Positions 29,919 to 37,349 of a DNA stretch of 64,000 nucleotides are shown here, in pieces. The stretch comes from Chryseobacterium sp. StRB126. Lineage in GTDB: Bacteria > Bacteroidota > Bacteroidia > Flavobacteriales > Weeksellaceae. Location: contig NZ_AP014624.1 of NCBI RefSeq assembly GCF_000829375.1, positions 3,720,001 through 3,784,000 of the forward strand. The letters run 5' to 3'. Made by a program: the position numbers and the translations under genes. A model generated the notes under the pieces. It saw only the letters and a list, made by a program, of their open reading frames with translations. It had not been told where the DNA came from and searched no databases. The stretch's first letter is position 1. The number at the start of each line of letters is the position of its first letter.

Positions 29919-30554
29919 TTAGTTATGATTAAGTTGTTGTAATAAATTCTTTGTTTTCAGAGTCAGTTCTTCTTCATTAAAATCCTTTCCGATGAGCGAG
30001 CTGCCCAGTCCTACTGCTATGGCACCACCATTGAGCCATTCCGTGATATCTTTATAATCACCATTGATTCCTCCGGTGGGCATAAAATTCATTCCCGGGA
30101 AAACTGGCTGTACCGATTTGATGTAGTTCTTACCTAAAGCATCAGCCGGGAATATTTTAACCAGTATTAACCCATTCTGATACGCAATATTGATATCGGA
30201 AGGGGTAAAACAACCTGGAATCAAAAGGATATTTCTTTCAAGTGCATGTTTTACCAATGCTTCACTGATGACAGGTGTAATGATAAAATCTGCTTTTACA
30301 CCCGCATAATCATCCATTTCCTGTATGTTTTTTACCGTCCCGATTCCTAGCAGAAGTTCGGGAAATTCTGTATGGGAAATGTCTTTCAGCCTGGTAAAAT
30401 TTTCCAATGCCTGATGGCCGCGGTTGGTATATTCTATCACACGGATTCCTGCTTCATATAAAGCTTTTATGATATTTTTTGAGACTTCAAACGATTCGTT
30501 ATAGAATAACGGAACTATTTTCTGGTCTTTTATTTTCTGTAGTATTTCACTCAT
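29919..30554 (-). CDS. eda: 2-dehydro-3-deoxyphosphogluconate (KDPG) aldolase
   Basis: This class I aldolase splits KDPG into pyruvate and glyceraldehyde 3-phosphate, the last step of the uronate route. It shows IRVIEYTNRG, LLLGIGTVKN, the ADFIITPVIS strand, LIPGCFTPSDI, LVKIFPADALG with the Schiff-base Lys, and MPTGGIN. The 211 residues match the family. Its start overlaps the kdgK stop by 4 bases (ATGA), and its stop abuts the exuT start, indicating tight coupling. Confidence 0.94.
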   Translation of the reverse strand: MSEILQKIKDQKIVPLFYNESFEVSKNIIKALYEAGIRVIEYTNRGHQALENFTRLKDISHTEFPELLLGIGTVKNIQEMDDYAGVKADFIITPVISEALVKHALERNILLIPGCFTPSDINIAYQNGLILVKIFPADALGKNYIKSVQPVFPGMNFMPTGGINGDYKDITEWLNGGAIAVGLGSSLIGKDFNEEELTLKTKNLLQQLNHN

Positions 30555-31549
30555 AATTTTTCGATATTAATGCTTTCATCAATGGTATCTCCTTTTACAA
30601 AAAGCTTTTTGAACGCAACTTTTGCGGCATCTTCCAGGATCTTCTGTTCAGGATTTCCTTTTAAAATTCCGTGTATTAAAGCAGCCATAAAGGAATCTCC
30701 GCTTCCTACCCTTTCTTCAATCTTATCTGAATTGTATTGTTCTGAAACCAAAAGCTGTTCATCAGCAAATAAGGTGGCAAAATAATTAACCTTTTCTCCA
30801 TTTGTGAAGCGAAACGTATTGGCAATCTTTTCTACATTTGGAAATTGTTTCCGGATTTCCAAGGCTGTTTTTCCTGCCTGTTTCAGGAGGTTTTCATCGT
30901 CAAAATTTCCATTAAGCTCATATTCAATGGGAATATTCAGGAACTGCTCAACAGACCAGATATTTCCCATGAGAACGTTCACAAAAGGCATCAGCTCTTT
31001 AATTTTGTGAGGATTCTGGTTTTGCCAAAGTAACGCCCTGTAATTCAAGTCGAGAGAAACCGTAATATTTCTTACTCTGGCTTCTTTCATGATATGTAAA
31101 CATTTCCGGAACGCATGGTCACTTAATGCAGGAGTGATGGTGCTGATATGCAGCCATTTTACTTCTGAAAATATTTCATCATCACTGAAATTTTCAAAAT
31201 CCGATTGGGTAAAAACAGACGGAAAGCGGTCGTACACCACTGATGCATTCTGCATATCGCCATCGGAAGAAAGATAAAATGTTCCTATTCTTCCTTGAGT
31301 TTTTTCTGCAAGCACTTCTATTCCTTTATTTTTAAGCTGAAATTCTAACTGGTTTCCCATAAAATTCTCAGGTAAAGCTGTTAACAATTTCACAGAATTT
31401 TCCCACTGGGAAAGTGCTGCCGTTACATTGTATTCGGCTCCCCCCACATAGATTTTCAGAGACAGCTCATTGAACCACTTTCCTTCGGAATCCGGAGCAA
31501 AGTGGAGAAGCAGTTCTCCGAAACATAATATCTTAGACGAATTCTGCAT
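30551..31549 (-). CDS. kdgK: 2-dehydro-3-deoxygluconokinase
   Basis: This PfkB/ribokinase-family kinase phosphorylates KDG to KDPG. I place the start at the ATG at 31549 (MQNSSKILCFGELLLHF), giving 333 residues; the open frame upstream lies inside the uxaC coding sequence and has no family similarity. Visible features are VGGAEYNVTAALSQW near the N-terminus, VSLDLNYRALLW, and the C-terminal EERVGSGDSFMAALIHG with the catalytic Asp of the GSGDSF motif. It begins 4 bases after the uxaC stop and overlaps eda at the 3' end. Confidence 0.92.
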   Translation of the reverse strand: MQNSSKILCFGELLLHFAPDSEGKWFNELSLKIYVGGAEYNVTAALSQWENSVKLLTALPENFMGNQLEFQLKNKGIEVLAEKTQGRIGTFYLSSDGDMQNASVVYDRFPSVFTQSDFENFSDDEIFSEVKWLHISTITPALSDHAFRKCLHIMKEARVRNITVSLDLNYRALLWQNQNPHKIKELMPFVNVLMGNIWSVEQFLNIPIEYELNGNFDDENLLKQAGKTALEIRKQFPNVEKIANTFRFTNGEKVNYFATLFADEQLLVSEQYNSDKIEERVGSGDSFMAALIHGILKGNPEQKILEDAAKVAFKKLFVKGDTIDESINIEKL

Positions 31550-31553
31550 GGTA

Positions 31554-32972
31554 TTAAATTTCAAAATAATTTTTTGTATTGTGATAACAGATATCCTGAA
31601 TGATCTTTCCCACCCATTTTTCATCATCGGGAAGAAGACCTCTCTCCATCTCGCTTCCAAACAGATTGCATAAAAGCCTTCTGAAATAATCATGTCTTGA
31701 GAACGACAGCAGACTTCGGGAATCGGTCAACATGCCGATAAAAGTGCTGATTAATCCAATATTGGAAAGCGTATTCATCTGTTTTGTCATTCCATCCAGC
31801 TGATCCAGAAACCACCAGGCTGCCCCAAACTGTACCTTGGATTTGATTCCTCCTTCGTTGAAATTTCCGGCAAGAGCTGCCAGAACTTCGTTAAATGCCG
31901 GGTTTAAATTGTAGATAATGGTTTTCGTGAGTTTTCCTTCTGTATTCAGTTCATCAAGCAAAATGCTCATTCTCTGTGCGTAGTATGGTTCTCCAATGGC
32001 GTCATATCCTGCGTTGGCACCTATTTTTCTGAACATTTCTGAATTGTTGTTCCTTGTTGCCCCTACATGAAACTGTTGTACCCAGCCTTTTTCTGCATAC
32101 ATTTTGCAAAGCTCTTTCAGCATATAGCCGCACAAGGCTTCAGGATCTGAAAATGATGAGAGATTGCCCTTAAGGAATTCAGAAAATTCTTTTTCAAGGC
32201 TATGATTCCATTTCGTAGTATCCGGGAAGTATTCAAAGCCATGGTCGGCCACTTTTGCTCCTGCTTCCACAAAATAATTGATTCTGCCCTGAAGTGCACT
32301 CAACAAATCAGAAGCTGATGTAATTTGAAATCCACAGACCTTTTCAAACTTTTTGATTCCTGAAAGATATTGTTCAGAATTAATGATATTAATATAGGCA
32401 TCCGGACGGAAAGCCGGAAGAACAGCCGTTTTAAAGCCACTATCTTTTAAAGCTTTATGATGAACGAGATCATCAGCAGGATCATCAGTGGTACATAAAG
32501 CCTCCACCTTAAAATTCTGAAGAATGGATTGTGGCAGAAAACCAGAGGTCTGCAGACTTTCATTCATCTGATGATACACCGTATTTGCATTTTTTGGTGA
32601 TAAATATTCGCTGATTCCAAAAGGATTTTTTAATTCCAAATGGGTCCAGTGAAATAATGGGTTGCGAAGTGTATAAGGCACGACTTCTGCCCATTTCATA
32701 AACTTTTCCTGGTCTGAAGCCTGCCCTGAAATAAACTGTTCATGAACTCCAAAATTTCTCATAGCCCTCCATTTGTAATGGTCTCCATCCAGCCAAATAG
32801 CCGTTGGAGAGCGGAAATTCTGATTGGCAGAAATAACGTCCGGTTCAAGGTGATTGTGATAATCGATAACCGGCATATCTTTAGCATAGCCAAAATACAG
32901 ATTCTCTGCCTTTGCTGATTCCAGCAAAAACGATTCTCCGAAAACTTCTTTATTTTTAATGGAATTACTCAT
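31554..32972 (-). CDS. uxaC: Glucuronate isomerase
   Basis: This amidohydrolase-fold enzyme converts D-glucuronate to D-fructuronate. Its 472 residues match the family. The metal-binding motif is DYHNHLEPD near residue 37. ALCTTDDPADDLVHH and PAFRPDAY are further family blocks, followed by the YAEKGWVQQFHVGATRNNN strand (read in parts) and SDSR-like TDSRSLLSFSRHDYFRR near the C-terminus. It is the first gene of the uxaC-kdgK-eda-exuT run. Upstream lie repeat copy B and a terminator of the preceding operon, so it probably has its own promoter. I could not find a clean TAnnTTTG within the 40 bases before it. Confidence 0.96.
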   Translation of the reverse strand: MSNSIKNKEVFGESFLLESAKAENLYFGYAKDMPVIDYHNHLEPDVISANQNFRSPTAIWLDGDHYKWRAMRNFGVHEQFISGQASDQEKFMKWAEVVPYTLRNPLFHWTHLELKNPFGISEYLSPKNANTVYHQMNESLQTSGFLPQSILQNFKVEALCTTDDPADDLVHHKALKDSGFKTAVLPAFRPDAYINIINSEQYLSGIKKFEKVCGFQITSASDLLSALQGRINYFVEAGAKVADHGFEYFPDTTKWNHSLEKEFSEFLKGNLSSFSDPEALCGYMLKELCKMYAEKGWVQQFHVGATRNNNSEMFRKIGANAGYDAIGEPYYAQRMSILLDELNTEGKLTKTIIYNLNPAFNEVLAALAGNFNEGGIKSKVQFGAAWWFLDQLDGMTKQMNTLSNIGLISTFIGMLTDSRSLLSFSRHDYFRRLLCNLFGSEMERGLLPDDEKWVGKIIQDICYHNTKNYFEI

Positions 32973-33010
32973 TATTTACTTTTACAATCCTGGATTTTAA
33001 TTCTAAACTT

Positions 33011-33195
33011 GTTTAAACTTTATAAAACCACAAAAGTCACAAAAGCTTTATTTTAAAACACTTTAGTTCACATAAGTAAGTTTAAAATGATTCTGCAGAA
33101 AGTTCACATAAGATGAAAATCAAAGATTTTCACAAAACTTAAGTGTACTTATTATGCATAAAGCTTAGCTCTAAAAAATTTAAGTGGTTAAACCT
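33011..33195. repeat. Fold-back intergenic repeat, copy B (inverted relative to copy A)
   Basis: This segment is the reverse complement, with scattered differences, of 24745-24937. It occupies the gap between uxaC and the mannonate oxidoreductase. With copy A it brackets the two GH43 genes plus exuT, eda, kdgK and uxaC. No coding sequence is visible. Confidence 0.8.
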
Positions 33196-33202
33196 TTAAC
33201 AT

Positions 33203-33243
33203 TAAAAAAACAGGACCTTGCATGAAACCATTAAGGTCCTGTT
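33203..33243 (-). terminator. Rho-independent terminator after the mannonate oxidoreductase gene
   Basis: The arms AACAGGACCTT (33209-33219) and AAGGTCCTGTT (33233-33243) pair over 11 bp with a 13-nt loop. On the - strand the hairpin is followed by a run of seven T. It lies 25 bases past the stop codon at 33269. Confidence 0.85.
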
Positions 33244-33268
33244 CATTGGATATGAAGAAATTAGTTTT

Positions 33269-34084
33269 TTATACTCCGCTGAATGCACTGAAACCTCCAT
33301 CAACAGGAATCAGTGCTCCTGTAATGAAACTTGCTGCCTCCGAACATAAAAACTGTACAACTCCATTCAGTTCTTCTACTTCTCCAAATCTCTGCATGGG
33401 TGTTTTGGCGATTACTTTTTTGCTTCTCTCGGTTAAACTTCCATCCGGGTTCAGGAGAATGGCGCGGTTCTGATCACCAATAAAAAATCCTGGCGCCACT
33501 GCATTAACACGTATTTTATCTCCGAATTTCAATGCCAGATCTGATGCAAGCCATTGTGTGAAGTTGGTAATTGCAGATTTAGCTGCAGAATATCCGGCGA
33601 CTCTTGTAATTGCTGAATAAGCAGCCATAGAAGAAATATTAATAATGTTTCCACTTCCCTGCCCGGCCATTACTTTTCCGAAAACATAGCTTGGATAAAC
33701 GGTTCCGTTGATATTAAGATCGGTAACGGCATTCCACCCTTTGATATCCATGTCAAAAAATGATTGATCAGGAGATAAGGTCGCTTCCGGAATATTTCCA
33801 CCGGCGATGTTGAGCAGAATATCAATCCTGCCATATTTTTCTTTTATTTTTTCTGAGGCGGCTTCAAGGCTTTCGATATCCATTACATTGGCTTCTACAG
33901 CGAGTGCCTCTCCTCCCAAGTCTGTCAGTTCTTTTACACGGGCATCCAGTGTTTCCTGGTTTCTTCCCAGTGCGATAACTTTAGCCCCGGCATCGATAAA
34001 ACTTTTAGCAAGACTGCCTCCCAAAACGCCTGAAGCTCCTGTGATAACTACCACTTTGTCTTTAATACTAAACAGATCTTTCAT
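33269..34084 (-). CDS. uxuB: SDR-family D-mannonate oxidoreductase (fructuronate reductase)
   Basis: This 271-residue short-chain dehydrogenase is predicted to interconvert D-fructuronate and D-mannonate. The Rossmann motif is ITGASGVLGGSLA. The NIAGG motif follows, with the catalytic Ser in NISSMAAYS and the YSAAK Tyr/Lys pair. The DQNRAILLNPDGSLTERS loop resembles mannonate oxidoreductases of the SDR type rather than the long-chain UxuB/UxaB family of Escherichia coli. The function is supported by the mannonate dehydratase gene 32 bases upstream. It closes the pathway gap between UxaC and UxuA. It is followed by a strong terminator. Confidence 0.87.
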   Translation of the reverse strand: MKDLFSIKDKVVVITGASGVLGGSLAKSFIDAGAKVIALGRNQETLDARVKELTDLGGEALAVEANVMDIESLEAASEKIKEKYGRIDILLNIAGGNIPEATLSPDQSFFDMDIKGWNAVTDLNINGTVYPSYVFGKVMAGQGSGNIINISSMAAYSAITRVAGYSAAKSAITNFTQWLASDLALKFGDKIRVNAVAPGFFIGDQNRAILLNPDGSLTERSKKVIAKTPMQRFGEVEELNGVVQFLCSEAASFITGALIPVDGGFSAFSGV

Positions 34085-34116
34085 TTTACTTTTTACTATT
34101 TTATTACAAACGCAGA

Positions 34117-35292
34117 TTAATTTTTCTGTAGTTCTGACTGTACTGCTGCCATTACCCCTTCAATCTGTCCTAATGCGAGCATTCTTCCTAAAAATGAATA
34201 ACCGGGGTTATATCCTTTATCAATATCTTCTGTTAAAAGTCTTCCGTGATCAATTCTCATGGGCAGATCATGGTTTTCTTTTTCGAAGACACGGATTACT
34301 TCAATAAGCTTTCCTCTTCCTCCCAGATGATGAGCCTCGATGAAATCACCGTTTTCAAAGACATTTGTACTTCTCAGGTGAACGAATTTTGTCCGGTGGG
34401 CAAATTTCTGAGCCAGTTTCGGAACATCATTCTGAAGGTTAGCACTTAAAGAACCTGCACAGAAGGTTAATCCGTTGTGAGGATTATCAACGGCATTCAG
34501 AAGCCAGTCAATATCTTCTTCATTAGTTACTATTCTTGGCAGGCCGAGTAATGAAAACGGCGGATCATCAGGGTGTACACACATCTGGATATTCCATTTT
34601 TCGCAGACAGGCATTATTTTTTCAAGGAAATATTTCATATTCTGACGAAGCTGATGTTTATCTATACCATCATATAATGCCAGTAAACTTTTAAACTTTT
34701 CTACGGGATTCAATTCGCCTTCTTTGATATTTCCGTTCACGAATCCCTGTGTTTTTACAATAATTGAGTCTATCAGATCATTGTTATCTTTTTCTGTTAA
34801 GGTATTTTTTAATTCTTCTACTTTTTGAAGGATCTCTGAATTATAATCATTTTCTGCTCCTTCTCTTTGAAGGATATGAATTTCGAAGTACGCAAACTTG
34901 GCTTTGTCAAAATAAAGTGATGATGAGCCGTCTTCCCATTCGTGAAAGAGATCGGTTCTTGCCCAGTCGAGGACAGGCATAAAGTTGTAGCAAACTGTTG
35001 TAATGCCTGCTTTACCCAGATTCTCCAGGCTTATGATATAATTTTCTATTAAAGAGTCACGGTCTTCACCTCCATATTTGATCGCTTCGCTTACAGGAAG
35101 ACTTTCCACAACAGACCAGCGAAGTCCGTGGCTTTCTATATAGTTTTTATAATCATTGATGGCCTCAAAACTCCAGATTTCTCCGTTTGGGATATCATGC
35201 AGTGCGGAAACAATTCCTTCTACTCCGATCTGACAGAGCGTGTTGAGTTTTATTTTGTCTTTTTTTCCAAACCAGCGCCAGGTTTTTTCCAT
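34117..35292 (-). CDS. uxuA: Mannonate dehydratase
   Basis: This TIM-barrel enzyme dehydrates D-mannonate to 2-keto-3-deoxygluconate (KDG). It has the family start TWRWFGKKDKIKLNTLCQIG. Further blocks are WSVVESLPVSEAIKYG, TTVCYNFMPVLDWARTDL, MCVHPDDPPFSLLGLPRIV with metal-binding residues, and the C-terminal DHGRLL and GYNPGYSFLGRMLALG. The length of 391 residues is normal. It follows susD and precedes the oxidoreductase gene, linking polysaccharide uptake with uronate use in one transcript. Confidence 0.96.
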   Translation of the reverse strand: MEKTWRWFGKKDKIKLNTLCQIGVEGIVSALHDIPNGEIWSFEAINDYKNYIESHGLRWSVVESLPVSEAIKYGGEDRDSLIENYIISLENLGKAGITTVCYNFMPVLDWARTDLFHEWEDGSSSLYFDKAKFAYFEIHILQREGAENDYNSEILQKVEELKNTLTEKDNNDLIDSIIVKTQGFVNGNIKEGELNPVEKFKSLLALYDGIDKHQLRQNMKYFLEKIMPVCEKWNIQMCVHPDDPPFSLLGLPRIVTNEEDIDWLLNAVDNPHNGLTFCAGSLSANLQNDVPKLAQKFAHRTKFVHLRSTNVFENGDFIEAHHLGGRGKLIEVIRVFEKENHDLPMRIDHGRLLTEDIDKGYNPGYSFLGRMLALGQIEGVMAAVQSELQKN

Positions 35293-35324
35293 AATTTTTA
35301 AATTTTAATTCAGATAAACAAAGC

Positions 35325-35340
35325 AGGTGTTTGCACACCT
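35325..35340. terminator. Small GC-rich hairpin between susD and uxuA
   Basis: AGGTGT (35325-35330) and ACACCT (35335-35340) pair around a 4-nt loop, with further partial pairing outside (AGC/GCT). No strong T-run follows on the - strand. It may attenuate transcription or stabilise the susCD message rather than terminate it. Confidence 0.35.
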
Positions 35341-35371
35341 ACTCTGTTGCTGATATGAATGTAGAATGAAA

Positions 35372-37336
35372 TTAGTTGTATCCGGGATTCTGATATTTTG
35401 CTTTATCTGTCGCAGACATTTCAGTCATTGCATCTAACTGTCCTTGAGGAATTGGTCTCAGGTAATGATATGGCTGAATATTTCTTGTAAAATTCTGTGG
35501 CGTATGATTTCCATAAGCTGTTCCTCCTATCTGATAAGTTGCGGCATATTCTGCCCACTTTTGAGTTCTTACCAAATCAAACCATCTGTAAAATTCACCA
35601 TAATATTCTCGTGATCTTTCTGCTAAAATATAATCTATAGTAATAGTAGCAGGCGTTGCTGCAATCATAGCTGCACTATTGTCGGCAATATATGCGGCAT
35701 TATTTTTATTACTAAATCTCCATTTTCCTGCTCTTGCACGAATTACATTGATCAAATCTCGCGCACTCATAGCACCTGAAGCACCTTTTACAGCCGCTTC
35801 TGCGGCAATGAAATAAAACTCGGAAAATTTAGCCACAGGGAATGGCCTTGTTAAAGCAGCATTTGGATAACCTAAACCAGTAACGTCATTTGTCTGATAT
35901 GTTCCAATTTTCCAAAGTCCCGGATATACAATTCTGCTAATTCCGTTAGGTGAAATTACCCAATCTGCACGTCCAGGCAAAACACCGGCACCTACACTAT
36001 TTTGGCCACCATCAGAAGGATAAGCAATATTTGATAGCTGAGAATCATCATCCAAGAAGCTTAATATTGCTCCTCCTATCGGGACAGGAAGATTATTGGC
36101 ATTGTATAGTGTTGTAACAGTTTCCAAGCCTGTTCCTGTTTTCTGCCAGTTTCCTCTGTAAGTAGTTACAAAAGTACCATCATAGCGGGAATCGTTATTT
36201 TTATCGGCAAAGGTATTTTTGATAACCCCGATAGGCGGAGCCATACGTACCCAAGGTCTCCCCAGCGATTGCGCCGCTTCTCTTGTGATCGGACTTGCAG
36301 GAGTCCATGAAGTAGCCGATTTACTACTTTTGATATTAGTATAATTCCAGGTTTGCATCCAGGTAGCGAAGTTATCCGGAGCCCATCCCGAACCGTATCC
36401 TACGGGATCACCTTCGTTATAAAAAATACTAGATGCTGTATGATCTGCGTAAAGCATATGCTCTGAATTGCGGTCTTTAGAGCCTTCATTTACATCATAG
36501 TAAGTAGGTTGAAGTGCATAAGATCCTGGATTATTAATACCCTGTAGAGATAAATCATATGCTTTTTGAAAATACCATTGTGCATTATGGCCATCAAGAT
36601 CCGTTCGTGCAGTATCAGGATATGTCGGGATATTATTAGGATTTTGCAACCACCAACCGTAAGTAAGATATGCTTTAGCTAAAATCAGCCTTGCCACATT
36701 TTTTGTAACCCCACCCGTAACTCTAGGGGTTGCAGGAAGATTGTCTATTGCTTTTAATAAATCAGGAAAAATACCTCTTGAATATACCTCAGGAACCGTA
36801 TTTCTTTTGGACAAAGTTGTAGGTGAAATGTTCAGAACCAGTTCTCCGGAACCTAAATCCAACGGTACACCGCCATACGTCTGTACTAATTGGAAGTAAT
36901 AAAATGATCTGAAAAAACGAGCTTCAGATACAAGAGATTCAGGAAGATTAAATTTCGGTGCTCTTTCTATAATACCATTAGCTGTATTAATATAAGGAAA
37001 AACGGATCCCCAAACCATACTCGTAGGAAAGGTATTAGAGTTTATTGCTCCGGCACCACCTGTCATATCCAGATCTTTAAAATTACCGTCTGCACTCTGA
37101 GCCCAAGTCGCCTCATCCGTTCCGTTCTGCGTTGCGCTCATATAATAACCGTTACCATAAAGAAGACGTAAACTTCTGTACAATGCAGTTACGCCAGATG
37201 TTACGCCATCTGCAGAATTGAAATAATCAACCGTATATCCTGATCTGGGTTGTTCGTCTAGAATCTCATTACAGCTAGACAATACTAGTGAAGCCACTAC
37301 AATTCCCAATACAATTTTTTTGTTAATTTTTATCAT
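35372..37336 (-). CDS. SusD/RagB-family outer-membrane glycan-binding lipoprotein
   Basis: This 654-residue SusD-like lipoprotein is expected to cap the SusC barrel and bind xylo-oligosaccharides at the cell surface. The signal peptide ends in a lipobox (LVLSSC-NEI). The early TVDYFNSADG segment, the SEARFFRSFYYFQLVQTYGGVPL motif (read in parts) of the TPR-like fold, FYFIAAEAAV and the C-terminal EFYRWFDLVRT and HYLRPIPQGQLD are family hallmarks. It starts 13 bases after susC ends. The ligand is inferred from context. Confidence 0.93.
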   Translation of the reverse strand: MIKINKKIVLGIVVASLVLSSCNEILDEQPRSGYTVDYFNSADGVTSGVTALYRSLRLLYGNGYYMSATQNGTDEATWAQSADGNFKDLDMTGGAGAINSNTFPTSMVWGSVFPYINTANGIIERAPKFNLPESLVSEARFFRSFYYFQLVQTYGGVPLDLGSGELVLNISPTTLSKRNTVPEVYSRGIFPDLLKAIDNLPATPRVTGGVTKNVARLILAKAYLTYGWWLQNPNNIPTYPDTARTDLDGHNAQWYFQKAYDLSLQGINNPGSYALQPTYYDVNEGSKDRNSEHMLYADHTASSIFYNEGDPVGYGSGWAPDNFATWMQTWNYTNIKSSKSATSWTPASPITREAAQSLGRPWVRMAPPIGVIKNTFADKNNDSRYDGTFVTTYRGNWQKTGTGLETVTTLYNANNLPVPIGGAILSFLDDDSQLSNIAYPSDGGQNSVGAGVLPGRADWVISPNGISRIVYPGLWKIGTYQTNDVTGLGYPNAALTRPFPVAKFSEFYFIAAEAAVKGASGAMSARDLINVIRARAGKWRFSNKNNAAYIADNSAAMIAATPATITIDYILAERSREYYGEFYRWFDLVRTQKWAEYAATYQIGGTAYGNHTPQNFTRNIQPYHYLRPIPQGQLDAMTEMSATDKAKYQNPGYN

Positions 37337-37349
37337 GATGATGTGTGAT

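Noticed and set aside
31550..31693. N-terminal extension of kdgK
   Set aside because: The extra 48 residues are encoded within the uxaC 3' end and lack family similarity; the PfkB fold starts at the ATG at 31549.
33807..34307. 166-codon open frame on the + strand
   Set aside because: It spans the ends of two well-supported genes on the other strand.
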